Shown piece by piece: positions 12,401-23,691 of a DNA stretch of 64,000 nucleotides. Origin of the DNA: Manduca sexta (lineage: Eukaryota > Arthropoda > Insecta > Lepidoptera > Sphingidae); assembly GCF_014839805.1 (NCBI RefSeq), contig NC_051129.1, forward strand, positions 10,544,920-10,608,919, given 5' to 3'. The stretch's first letter is position 1. Each line of letters opens with the position of its first letter. The position numbers and the translations under genes are program-made. The notes beneath the pieces are model-generated. The model saw nothing but the letters and a program-made list of their open reading frames with translations, ran no database searches and had not been told where the DNA came from.

Positions 12401-15162
12401 CTTAGTTTATAATAATATGTAATAACAAACTAAAAATATTCTCATCATATTTTAGATAGCTAGGAATATTGATAACTAGTAATTTTTTTTTACTATGCAG
12501 GTGTCAACAAAAACAAAAAACATATTTATACCATAAAAAATGGTTTATAAATATTTGTTTCTCCATTTAGATTGTTTAGACTTTATACCACCGGATTATC
12601 GTCATCACTGGTAGGACACACGCATTTAAGGGCTAGCTGAATAGCTACCATCATAATATGTCTATTTCTACCGCTAGGCAGCAGAGCATGCACCGTTGTG
12701 TTTCGCGTGCAGTAAAGTGCCACGCAGTACTTCGTAATTCAAAATTTTGTATACTGTTGGTACTGTTTATGTGCGTTCATATCGCTTACCATCAGGTGAG
12801 CGGCATGTTAGTCTCGTCATTTACGACAGTAAAAAAGTGAAATAATAATAATATCAGCCCTGTATTATATACTTGCCCACTGCTGAGCACGGGCCTCCTC
12901 TACTACTGAGAGGGATTAGGCCTTAGTCCACCATGCTGGCCTAGTGCGGATTGGTAGACTTCACACACCTTCGAAATTCCTATAGAGAACTTCTCAGATG
13001 TGCAGGTTTCCTCACGATGTTTTCCTTCACCGTTAAAGCGAACGATAAATACACAAAGAATACACACATGATTTTTTAGAAAAGTCAGAGGTGTGTGCCC
13101 TTGGGATTTGAACCTGCGGACATTCGTCTTGGCAGTCCGTTCCACACCCAAGTAGGCTATCGCCGCTTCTAAAAAAGTGAAATGCTCGCTGATTATCCCT
13201 GAACGTGCCTGTATAAAAAAAGTGTTAATCTAGTGTTATGAATTAAGCCACTGTAGACCTTTTTTAATCTTATTATATGACATGGCCTTTAGCAGCAAAT
13301 ATACGCTGTAGAGTTTTACTCGCTGCGATTTCCTCCAGAGTCGTACATGACGAGCGGCGACGCCGGCGGTGGTGGCGCGGGCAGCCGCGGCGCGGGGTGG
13401 GGCTGGCGAGCTCTGCGGCTGCTGGCGCGGAGGAGTCCGCACTTCTTCGTGCACACCAACAATCCCATCGGACGCCTGCCCGACTACCTCGACGCCATGG
13501 TACGCACCAACATAAACTATACTCTATTTAATAATTAAGGTCTGGGGGCCTTTTCCGTCCACGGGGGTATATCCGTCTATTGCAGTTTCGGGAGTTGTGT
13601 TCGAAGGATAGCTTTAATAGCCGTTTACGTAAATAGCCCTTCGAACATAACCCTCGTAATTGTAAAAAGACGGATTAACCCCTATAGGCGGAATAGGGCC
13701 CCCTAACCTCATAAAAAAAAATACAAGTGTTGTCGTCCTTAAAATTAAACAAGGTCTATATGTTATTGCACAGGTGGAGCGCGTGACTCGTGACATGGCG
13801 GCCAACGCCGCCGCCACCACCAACGGGGAAGCGTCCAAGACTAACGAGAAAATTAAACAGGTCCCATATATTTTCTTTCTACTTAGCGTAATACCGAAAA
13901 ATCGTAAGACTATATTGTTGGAGTTAGGGTTTTTATATCCGCCTGAGCCGTGACCACAGGTATAAAACCGGCCATTGTGATTATAAAACCGGCCGGTAAT
14001 TGCTTCATGTTCCGTGATTAGTCCGGTTTAAACAGGCTGGCATTATTGTGGCGACTAGCGAGAGATAATTAGCTCTCATCAATCGATACTCTGGACCTCA
14101 CTCCACTCCGTATAAAAAAAAAGTCCGCCATCCAAGTCTATTCCTCATCGGTCATTCAACAAGCTCCAGTGAGATCATTGATGTCTTGACGCGTGACGTT
14201 GAGCCAGCGTTTTTGGACAATCCGTGGGAACGTCAACCTGGTTCTATCTGCGAGCAATTGCGACGACATGCTCGTCATAATGATGCATCACAAAGAGATA
14301 TATTTTTCAGGAAGCTCCTGAAGAGGACGGAAACGAGATAGAAACTGATATCATTAAGGAGGGAGACGCTAATGATATAGAACAGGTATGGTTATGTTTT
14401 TATAATTATAATTGATAAATTAAGGTACGAATCGTACCAAACATGAACGCTGCGGCGCACGCGACGCCATCTGGTACTATGAGCTTGAACAGAATACCTT
14501 TTGTATATTTCCTTTACTCACTCTATTACATACATTTCTTCCTAAATCGTTTATATTTCATTTGTGGCGAAAATATGCTTGATACATACTTGGTTGATAA
14601 CACTCTTTTTTTCTTATTGCTTTGAATGACGCGATGAGTTTGCCATTCGCCTGGTGGGAAACAATACGACCTCCCATAAACAGTAGAAATACCATCCAAC
14701 ATCTAGAATTACAAAGTATTGTTTGGTATTCCATTGCGCTCGCCATCCTGAGACGAGACGTTAAATCTTATTATGTCCATTATATACACTGTTGAAAACG
14801 GTACCTTAATTTTCAGAATATATTTTTACAAATGATTTTGATAGGTACCGGACTCCACCCATGCGGGCGAGGAAGACTACGACAAAACATCGCGTTCAAG
14901 AGTCACCATGATCTCTCCAGCACAACTTGACGCTGTGTCAGCCAAGCTCACCGATTGGAAGAAACTCGCCGCCAAACTAGGGTATAAGTCTGACGAAATT
15001 CAGTATTTTGAGACAGAGAATCCCACCGACACAGCCAGAGCTAAAATAATGTTGCAGTTGTGGTTCGATGACGACGAAGATGCGTCAGTCGAGAACCTTC
15101 TGTACGTCATGGAGGGATTAAAGATGGCGGACGCCTGCGACGCGCTTAGAAATGTCAAATGA
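9476..15162 (+). CDS. thoc1: THO complex subunit 1 (THOC1/Hpr1)
   Basis: Ten exons: 9476-9520, 9597-10274, 10519-10781, 11105-11277, 11682-11808, 12310-12395, 13339-13499, 13774-13860, 14311-14385 and 14845-15162. All phases agree, giving about 670 residues against about 657 in human. Diagnostic blocks are ELFFVACKNN, LLRMCNDLLRRLS, FWSLQDFFRNP, LQLSDSNFRR, KLWNLCPDN and GWRALRLLARRSPHFF. The last about 84 residues form the C-terminal death domain, including LTDWKKLAAKLGYK and a terminal helix. From family knowledge, THOC1 is a nuclear scaffold of the THO/TREX complex that couples transcription to mRNP packaging and export and limits R-loops. Start: the only in-frame ATG before a good GTAAAT donor. 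Oddity: between exons 6 and 7 the acidic segment that other THOC1 proteins carry before GWRAL is not found, and a Gly/Ala/Ser-rich stretch stands there. An AATAAA follows 27 nt after the stop. Confidence 0.93.
11395..11512 (+). repeat. Dispersed repeat in thoc1 intron 4
   Basis: It holds the blocks CTGATGGTAAGCAGC, CGTGGACT, GCAATGCC and AGCCAAATCATTGCCTACC, shared with the fragment at 2262-2340. GATGGTAAG blocks of this kind also occur, on the other strand, near 12790 and 21030. Confidence 0.55.
12648..12839 (-). repeat. Dispersed repeat in thoc1 intron 6
   Basis: Read on the minus strand this has a CACCTGATGGTAAGC block, then CATAAACAGTA, AATTACGAAGTACTG and a CGCGAAACACAACGG block. The segment at 14625-14775 in intron 9 of the same gene has the same order of blocks in the opposite orientation, so both are copies of one family. 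Confidence 0.55.
12841..13168 (-). mobile_element. tRNA-derived SINE, near full length, in thoc1 intron 6
   Basis: This is a close copy of the SINE at 1419-1743 with the same ATT-rich tail at its left end and A and B boxes at its right end. It takes up about a third of the intron and abuts another repeat fragment. Open frames read across it are artefacts of the repeat. Confidence 0.85.
13543..13705. mobile_element. Palindromic MITE in thoc1 intron 8
   Basis: The left arm starts GGGGGCCTTTTCCGTCC and runs to GTTCGAAGGATAG. The right arm, reverse-complemented, starts GGGGGCCCTATTCCGCC and runs to GTTCGAAGGGCTA. The arms are about 70 bp each with scattered mismatches and a short loop. There is no coding capacity. 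It is spliced out with the intron. Confidence 0.65.
13915..14125 (+). repeat. Dispersed repeat in thoc1 intron 9
   Basis: It shares the order of blocks with 29585-29825 and 48700-48895: a TATATCCG-like stretch, AAACAGGC or AACAGGC, CATAATTGTG-like and CGACT with GATAAT, then a CTGGACC-CACTCC end in two of the copies. All are diverged copies of one non-autonomous element. Confidence 0.5.
14625..14775 (+). repeat. Dispersed repeat in thoc1 intron 10 acceptor side
   Basis: It lies between thoc1 exons 10 and 11. It holds the blocks CGCCTGGTGGGAAACAATACG, CCCATAAACAGTAGAAAT, AATTACAAAGTATTG and CTCGCCATCCTGAGACGAGA. The same family occurs in inverse orientation at 12648-12839. Confidence 0.55.
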
Positions 15163-15188
15163 CATTCGTGTAAACGTAGATTTAAGCA

Positions 15189-15194
15189 AATAAA
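15189..15194 (+). terminator. Polyadenylation signal of thoc1
   Basis: AATAAA lies 27 nt after the thoc1 stop codon and is the first such hexamer downstream of it. Confidence 0.7.
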
Positions 15195-15924
15195 GTTTTA
15201 ATGAAAAGTTGTTTCGTTTTCTTTGTGTCCAGAGACAATGCTAATAATATGATATGTAACAATATGCAGAAAGTTATTAATAATAATAAGGAATTAATTG
15301 AATATTTTTTTATAGTAATATAGTAGGGTATATTTATGAAATAAACTTCTTTGATAAAAGTGGTACCTAGTTTTTAGGATACCTATCCACAAGTCCTATC
15401 TGCCGCGTAAAATTTACCGTGCATACAAAATCTAGTGTGGCTATACTATCATTGGATACTCGGTACCGGGACGTGTGAAAAGGTATTAATAACTGATAAT
15501 GTATCATAATTTGTATTGTGAAAATAACATCTAAATCTGCGTAATAAAGCTGATATTCTATTGTGAGTGTTAAGTTTTTATTATTAGTGACATACCATAA
15601 CCCAGAGTAAAATGCAAAGTACTTAGAGGCGCAATGTTTTTTTCTCGTTTTTCCAGATTCTGAAAGACTGGATAGATTTACTAGATTCTGAAATAGAGTA
15701 GCACGATTTTGCGACAAGTCTGAACTACCTAACCTACATAGTAGGTACAACTATAATTCCTACGTGCTGACAATCCGTGAAACGGAAGAATAAGATAATA
15801 TACATTACCTACTTGCAATTGAAATTAATACAAATTGTATGTCATACTTCCGACATATAATGTGTCTTTTGCTACTTACGAGCAATATATCTCCGTATTG
15901 CTCGTCGCTGCACGCGGTAGTTGG

Positions 15925-16103
15925 AAGATCTTCTCAGATGTGCAGGTTTTCACATGCTGTTTTCGTTTACCGTTAAAGCAAGTGATAATTCACAAAGAAT
16001 ACACACATAATTTTAAAAAAGTCAGATGTGTGCCCAGGGGTCTTGAACCTGCAGGTATTCGTCTCGACAGTCCATTCCACACCCAACTAGGCTATCGCCT
16101 CGT
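15925..16103 (-). mobile_element. Truncated tRNA-derived SINE
   Basis: This is the head half of the roughly 325-bp SINE family. On the minus strand it has the A-box-like GCGATAGCCTAGTTGGGTGT, a B box changed to GGTTCAAGACCC, and part of the body up to about 15925. Confidence 0.8.
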
Positions 16104-16349
16104 CGCATAAACACTGTATGTATAAAAATGTATCTGAATTTATTTCACAGAATTTTTGTGTAGGTGAGTATTTCCTTTTGACAACTAGGAATATTTGCTA
16201 CGCTTAACTGATGGTGTCAGCAAAAATTTCAACCTCACGCGGCCAGAATCAGTATGGCGATAATTTGAAGTTTATAGAAATAAATATGTTTATAATATGT
16301 TTACTACATCATTGAGATAAAGTCAAGATACATTAATAGAACATAATAT

Positions 16350-16678
16350 TAATAATAATAATATCAGCCCTGTATTGTATACTTGCCCACTGCTGAGCAC
16401 GGGCCTCCTCTACTACTGAGAGGGATTAGGCCTTAGTCCACCACGCTGGCCTAGTGCGGATTGGTAGACTTCACACACCTTCGAAATTCCTATAGAGAAC
16501 TTCTCAGATGTGCAGGTTTCCTCACGATGTTTTCCTTCACCGTTAAAGCGAACGATAAATTCACAAAGAATACACACATGATTTTTTTACAAAACTCAGA
16601 GGTGTGTGCCCTTGGGATTTGAACCTGCGGACATTCCTCTCGGCAGTCCGTTCCACACCCAACTAGCCTATCGCCGCT
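16350..16678 (-). mobile_element. tRNA-derived SINE, near full length
   Basis: A close copy of the elements at 1419, 12841 and 45324, with the ATT-rich tail at its left end and the tRNA-like head at its right end. It is intergenic, between the thoc1 3' end and the long unassigned region. Confidence 0.85.
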
Positions 16679-17439
16679 GTCAACATAACATAATATCATA
16701 TTCAACGTAATAATAGATTAATTTTTCTAACCTAATTAAATAGTTTGTTCCCTGATTTATCATTCAGGAATCATGACATAATTACTGCTACAATTGATTC
16801 TGAGAGTTTTTAGGAATACTTCTATAATACATTTTTTTTAAAGTCGGTCTGTCTTTGACCTCCAGATGGTTCCATTACCGTAATTTTTTTTTATTTATTC
16901 CGCCAGTATGTTTTATAACATCTAATTTACTATTGACACTCACAGTTTGTAGTAGTGAATTAACTAAAAATATTAAGTTCGTAGCAAAATTCCGGATATT
17001 TAAATTTCGCCACGTCAACACCCAATGTAGATTTTTGTTAATTTCCTGAACCATTTTTCATACAAATTAAATCTGAAATCAAAGAGAGTGTTGCCACCCA
17101 CAGTACATACATTTTCTCCGACTCTGCATCCCGAAAATACTTATAAATCTTATAAAAAAACCATTCAACAATGTCGGCCATTCCGAAATTATAACTTGCA
17201 CACATTTCCTCATCCCGGCTGACTCATGGTGTGCCCAAAACAGAGCTTATTGCCTACAAATTTAGGACCCTTTTCTTATTAAATGAATAAGGCCCCTACT
17301 GCGTTCTGATAGAGTCTATATTGATCGCACATGTAGAGTGGTAAGAATATAAAGTGTCCATCATACGTCGACCTTTTTCGTCTCCCTCCCCTGGACGTGC
17401 GTGAGGTGAAAATGAAGATTTTCGCAATTACGAGATGGG

Positions 17440-17735
17440 TCAAGAGTTCCTGGTGCCGTTTCACCACCGCCGCCTGTGTTTACAGAATCGCGGAATAGTC
17501 GCTGCACCGAAATTAGTTCGAAACGAATGCGTCAATGGGCAGACGGGACGTGCTTCGCGTTGCGCGCGCGGTCTATCCTAACATATTTATATTTTTATGA
17601 TTCGATACGCGAAGCGAGATTTTTATATTAAAAATATAACGGGGTAGAGTCGGGCGGCGCTGTGACGTGCGTGCGCGCAAGGGTAGCGCTTTCCTCCTCA
17701 AAGGATTGTGTGATTTGTTACCATTTACCGTAAGT
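17440..17735. promoter_or_regulatory. GC-rich island, possible promoter and untranslated first exon
   Basis: The block is rich in CpG, including TTGCGCGCGCGG near 17560 and CGTGCGTGCGCGCAAGG near 17667, in AT-rich surroundings. On the plus strand it ends in TTTACCGTAAGTAC near 17724, which would make a good splice donor. That arrangement fits a promoter with an untranslated first exon, but no matching downstream exon was found. Confidence 0.3.
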
Positions 17736-18904
17736 ACAATGTGTTGTGTTGTCTTGTGTTTTGTCAGTTTAGATATTGAGCGAACGATGTCCATATTGTA
17801 CAAAATAAATCTATTACCTATTATAATTCGCAAAAAAAACACCAAAAAATTACAAATCAAGTTCAATTGAATTTAAAGTTGTATGTTGTAGGACTCAGTA
17901 CATCACATTAACTGTAAAAACGATAATATTTAAGTAAATTCATTTATTTAAAACCTATTAAATAAATTGAAGTCTATTCTCAGTTCTAATATTACACTGG
18001 TTCAATGTATTCCGCAAAAGTAGGTATTTTTCTACTCCCTGATAAATATAAGGAATTGAATCGTGTATGAATTTTGACCATTTCAGCATCGTGTTCGGGG
18101 TGTCTGTATTGTCAAGCTATAAACTTTTATTACTGCATGACCTCGTTATATTAAGCTAAATGTATCTTTGTTATATTTAAAAAATTGTATATTTAATATT
18201 ATACTTCCAAATATTTAAAGATTTTTATAAAGTGCTTAAATGGTAAGTCAAGATTTAAATGTATGTAGATAATAAAAAATCACGTATGCAAACTTTGCAG
18301 CCTGTGTTATTAAACTGAAAAAAAAATAGATTGACTATGAAAATAAAAAAAATATTAAAAATTTTGTAGGTATTTTGTAGTCATCGATAACTATAAGACC
18401 AATATAACATATATTTACGAACGTAAAGAATTTATTTTATAACATATTTAAATATTTAAGTATAACATGACATATGAGAAAAAAGCAATTTTTACAATTT
18501 CCGTAGTTACTTCTCGAAGATATAAATTATAAACTCCCGCTCGAAAGTTGACGGATTGAACAAGGAACCTGTTTCATTATGAACATTATGGTAGAGTTTT
18601 GCTACAATATATTTCCCTTTTTCACAAATTATTCATCAGTAATTGTTGAGTAACACACACGTTTTATGTGTAGCTCACGATCCGGTCATAAACTGAAAGG
18701 CGATACACACATCAGCAGATAACTTCCAGTGTCGACGTTTTAACATAAACTTATTTTACATTGCGTTGTAAACCTAAAAACGAAGGAACGAACCAATATA
18801 CCATTTTATGCTCTACAGCTTGACCAGGAAAACAAAAGACATGCTATGGAGGCGCCAATTTCCCTTTTTCGTAGTAAACGTTGTGAATATAAGACATTAT
18901 TTCT

Positions 18905-18995
18905 AGATTTTACTACAGCATGGCGGGGTTTCTTGCTCCCCACGAAGGCTGAGTGGTAGTAATAACGTACTATCTCCGCAAAACCAAAAAAAGGT
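18905..18995 (+). repeat. Dispersed repeat, copy 1 of 3
   Basis: It shares the run CCCCACGAAGGCTGAG.GG.AGTAATAA and a following CCGC.AA.CCAAA block with 38480-38575. The reverse complement of 59175-59290 is a third, more diverged copy. Confidence 0.5.
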
Positions 18996-20969
18996 AAACA
19001 AGGTATGCATTTAAAATAATTTTATAGTCACTTCTTGATACACTTGGTGCATGAGAAGTTCATGAACTGCGTAGCGTGGATGTTCAGTTGCAGAGCAGTT
19101 TTCTAAAAGTCAAAGCCAGTAAGCAATGTAGATTATAACCAAAAAAAAGTATTCTAATAGAATTAAAGATAGCAATTTATTATAGTTATACGTCAATTAG
19201 AGTAAAGTCGGAGTGAGAGGCATTCTCTACCAGATTATTACAGGAGATTAAACATGAACTTTAAAGAAATTTAATTAACCAATAACTAGGTGTCGCTTCT
19301 TGTTTCGCCCGCGATAAAAGCCTCTCACGCTACAATAGTCCCTAAAACAGTGTACGACACCAAACGCCAAATACGTCAAATGTTATTGCCTTTATTTCCA
19401 ACAAACATCCAATTTTTTTACAAAATTTCGCATGTATAATATTAGTAAGAAAGAAGATATTACGTTTTAGACGAAAAACATGAAGAAAACATCTACATCT
19501 ATTAGTAAAAACGTTTTATTTTTAGAAAAAATTCATTATTTAATCAGTTTAGTCTACGATAGTTAAATAGATGTTTGTAAAAGCGATAGCTCATTTTAAC
19601 AAGCGCGCGCGATCTGAATTACAAAAATATTTCATGCTCGCATTAAACCGACAACAGGCGGTTGTAAACCTGGTTCCCTGTATCTATTGGGGAAACGCGC
19701 ATACCAACACTTCAAAGAGGTAGTTCCTATTCTAATTGAAGCATTATGAAACGTTCATGCGGGTTTAGTGTTCGTTGGACAAAGTAACGAGCGTGTCTTT
19801 CAACTCGTTTCACGTGTTTCTTATATCATAGATTTCTGTACATCATAGTCTCATCTGTGTACCTTATATTCTAAAATTATTTACCAAGCAGTAAATATAA
19901 CTTTAGTTAATTAACTACTAGATACCTTTTGACTTATTAAAATATAGTATTATCTATTCAACGAAATCACTTATGCTGGCTGGCACAATGCTTACAATAA
20001 ACCCGTGGCTCCAGAAGAAAAATAAGATGTTGGAATTGTATCTCTTAAGGTGGTTAAAATATTGATCGGATCCCAACGAACACACAGCCAACTGCAACAT
20101 AAAGCTATGAATGAGTACCTACGGGTGCATACATTGTTTCATACAGAATTTACGTTATTATTTAATATTCTAGTTGTATGCGTACCGGTGCATTCCTTTA
20201 CATAGGCAACTACCTATACGTAGCTACATATTATTTCAAATCTCAGTCTCAATTAAATTCGCAATCAAACATATACGCAACTTTAATTAAAAAAAAAATA
20301 ATTGTAAGAAAATACTTACGAGCTTCCTGTTGAAATCCACAATCAATGTAGTTAAAATTCCCTTGGTGAGCTCAATGCTTCTAATCTTCATAGACATATT
20401 GATGTAATACCACAGTGATCATAATTTATAAAATATGTATTAAGTACCTACACTATGGACTGGAATGAGTTACAAATTAGTAGTCATTTTACCAACTTTA
20501 CACTAAGTTTAGGTACTAAACATTGAAGAGATAAAATATTAATATTATAATATCTATTTAATACTGGTAAAGAAAGTGGTACAGCCTAGTTATAGACATA
20601 TTTGCGTAGAGCATGGTAGGGGAGATTCAATTCGTTGAACTTTATTGGATGAGATATAGGTATATCCGAAACACAAATATTCACCATCCTTATCTCTTTC
20701 CTATCAATGTAACCGTTAGTGTTCTGGTACCATAATAAATACAAAAGTCTTATTCCGTGTAATGTGAACAACGTTGTTGAATACGAAGCTTTTTGTCAAT
20801 CGATTACTTATTAGCATACTTTGCTAAGCTGAACTGTGTCGGTGGACTTGTAGCCCTTAGACGGTTTTACCTATATATCTTACGAACTTGAGAAATAAAT
20901 AGATTTGGTAGCTATGCTCGTCACAGTTACATGTCTGTAATTAAAAAATAAGTAATAGTTGTTTACGGT

Positions 20970-21040
20970 AGGCAGCGGCTTGTTTGTGCCCCTAACTGCC
21001 GATGTCCATAAGCAAAACTTACCATCAGGTGGGGCGTTGT
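20970..21040 (-). repeat. Short dispersed repeat fragment
   Basis: On the minus strand it has CCACCTGATGGTAAG followed by a GGACATCGGCAGTTAGGGG block. The GATGGTAAG block is common to the repeats near 11440 and 12790. Family assignment is uncertain. Confidence 0.35.
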
Positions 21041-22244
21041 TTTTGTTTTTAATGATTACAGTATTAGTGACAAGAAGTTATTTATGAACTAAATTAACCC
21101 TTAGAAAATTATTTCAATCCTCGGTAGCGGAAAGGGGCGAGATTCAGGTGGGCCGTTAGCTCGTTTCCTTTCGGAGGCAATAAAAACGTATTAACCGCTA
21201 CTTGGAACTTATATTCTAGTAAAGATCTTTAACGGGGAAAAACTGCGAGCAACCTAGTTTTAATAAACTAAAGCAACAGATAACCTCACCTTACCATGAG
21301 AATGAACACCACAGTAACTTGTGTCAATATCTGTTACTTATTTAAATCACCTAGTGTTTCCATATGTAAATAGCGCTGACCGATCCTCGCTGACGTGGCT
21401 TCCATGTCTATTTGGCAACAGCAACACCTTGTCGATTACTGTGTCGAATGGTTAACTGGATGTGTGCCAAACCGGACCTTAACTGACGAACCCTGAAAGA
21501 ATAAGTACTCTATATTGATATTTCCTTAAACAAAAGAAAAAGAGGAAGAATAGAAGATTAACATGGATGAACTACGGTTATTTGTGCTGCATTAATGAGC
21601 CAGTCCGACTGGAGTACACTTATGAAAACTAAGGTGGCAGTCACTGGCAGTATCGTTGAAGCGATTAATACGGTCAATGAAATGGCATAGGCTCAAAAAT
21701 GAGTTGATAAGAGCTAACTAATTTTAAACAAATTTCAGATTAAAATGCGTAGATACTTAGTAAAACTCAATATCTCCGTTATTTCCTCGATATTCTTGGC
21801 GATCTTTCGATAAATTTTTCGACTGACTTCTTTCTTTATACATTGATTTACTAGGCACGGTTTTACGCGTCGCTATTCTAGTAAATTTAAAAACAAATTC
21901 AGAAGGTACCTACAGCTCACAGTTTAGGAGTACATAAATATTTAAATGTATCAGAACCGACAGAGTTAAATAGTTAACATCAGTAAATCTGCCCGTTCGC
22001 ATACATTTGCCACAGCTCGTATCAAAAGTAGTCCACTGACACGAGTATCTCACACGCATGATGAAAGAAGATAAACAGTAAGGATTCGCCATTCCCGATA
22101 TGAAAAAATAAACACACTAGCTTCATCGCCCACTAAAACGAACATCGTATTGAAGTTTTAAAGAAATCTAGGGCGTATTATCGATACGGTACGTGAAAAA
22201 GTAATATAAAGCCGTGTACATATTTCTTTTAATCCATACACAAA

Positions 22245-22410
22245 CATCCGTCATTGGGGCGCGGGCGGCGCGGCGGTCGGCGGTCTACGGGCGGGCATGG
22301 CGGCTTGCTCACTGGATTTCAGCAGCCCATTTTTCAGATCATTTTCAAGACGTATATTTTCGTAATGTAGAACGGCCGCCGTGCGAGGTTGTAAACATTC
22401 TCGATGTGTG
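22245..22410. promoter_or_regulatory. GC-rich island in the long unassigned region
   Basis: A CpG-dense stretch, with GGGGCGCGGGCGGCGCGGCG near 22256 and AACGGCCGCCGTGCGAGG near 22372, stands in AT-rich DNA. Open frames cross it on both strands, but GC-rich DNA gives such frames by chance. It is a candidate promoter or first exon with no gene assigned. Confidence 0.3.
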
Positions 22411-23432
22411 CTTTTGTGCATAAATCTGTGTACACCGAAGCACCGATGCTTTATGAAGAGTTTACATTTTATAAATAGCAATCGGAGTACTCTCGAATAA
22501 TCTCGCATTCGCGGTGGCCTCCTTGCAAATACTCACACTTTCGTTTATGATTTTTGTCTGCTAATAATGTACTGTACCTATTATTAAAATAATGTATGTC
22601 AAGTGAAATAGTGCATATAATATGTTGCTCTAGATGTAAAATTACATTACGTAGCAACATTATTTATTAGATAAATAGGTATACTTTTCTAGGGATCTGT
22701 ACCTCAGAAGGACACTTTATAGGCTTGTCTGTCTGGCATGTTCCTTTTTCTCAGAAACAAGTTTATTACCTACTAAGTTAAATTTATATCAATAACTCGG
22801 GTCTGAAGTTTCTTTGAGCTGTGAAAAAATCAAACTTATAAATGAAAGCGATCAAAAGATATGATCGTTTTGTGTCGCATATTGTCACATGTTTTACAAT
22901 TTCACAAGGGAATCAAAACCTACAGGTGTGGGCCTATAGACTTAGATTCATGAAATATGCCAAGATTTTTTAAAGCACATTTAAAGGAAAAATATGAAAA
23001 CCGTAAATATCTACTTTAATAACAAAGAAAGCGAATTTACTATTTCAAAACTATGTCTAGGGACCGAAACGCAAGTAGTCCGTGTCTGTACTTACATACT
23101 TTAGCTACAAGTTTGTGCGGAGCCCGCGATACCCGAGTCCAACTTGCACTTGTCCGGTTTTTTGCGGGAAAAGTGTATTATCGTTGAGTCCACACTTGAG
23201 ACGCACAGAGGGATGAAAATATAGGACGAGCGCCTATTCCTTAACACTAAACACAACCGACACCGGCGTGCCAATCATAATCCACGTGAAACTATCTTCG
23301 GCGCAATAGAGACGACCATGGTCTCTACTAGCAAGAATGCCTACTTAACCAAAGCACACAATCACGCCACTCCTGTGTCAAATTCTTACAGAAGTACGAA
23401 TCAAAAGAACTGAATCTAGTCGACAAACTCTT

Positions 23433-23691
23433 ACCCCCTTATTCATAGACGTTTTTTTCTAACGACCGAGTAAGGCTGTGATAACAAGTCTGTTTCTCAG
23501 TGCTGACGGCATGGCAGTCTTCGCAGTGCGTAGACGTAGGGCCGTTGTGATTGGCTAATATTGAAATACAACAATAATAACCAATCACAACGGCCCTATG
23601 TATTTCTCAGTGCCGTTGGGCACTGAGAAACAGGCTTGCTATCACAGCTTTACTCCGTCCTTAGATAAAAAACGTTTATGAATAAGGGGGT
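23433..23691. mobile_element. 259-bp near-palindromic MITE
   Basis: It begins ACCCCCTTATTCATAGACG and ends in the inverse, CGTTTATGAATAAGGGGGT. Blocks GCTGTGATA, TGTTTCTCAGTGC and GGGCCGTTGTGATTGG on the left recur inverted on the right, so nearly the whole length can fold on itself around about 23560. The flanks AACTCTT and AACTCGTT look like a target duplication with one base lost, which would suit a hAT-type 8-bp duplication. There is no coding capacity. Confidence 0.75.

Noticed and set aside
12903..13151. 82-codon minus-strand open frame, with a near twin at 45380-45634
   Set aside because: Both are translations of the same SINE and similar only because the repeat is dispersed.
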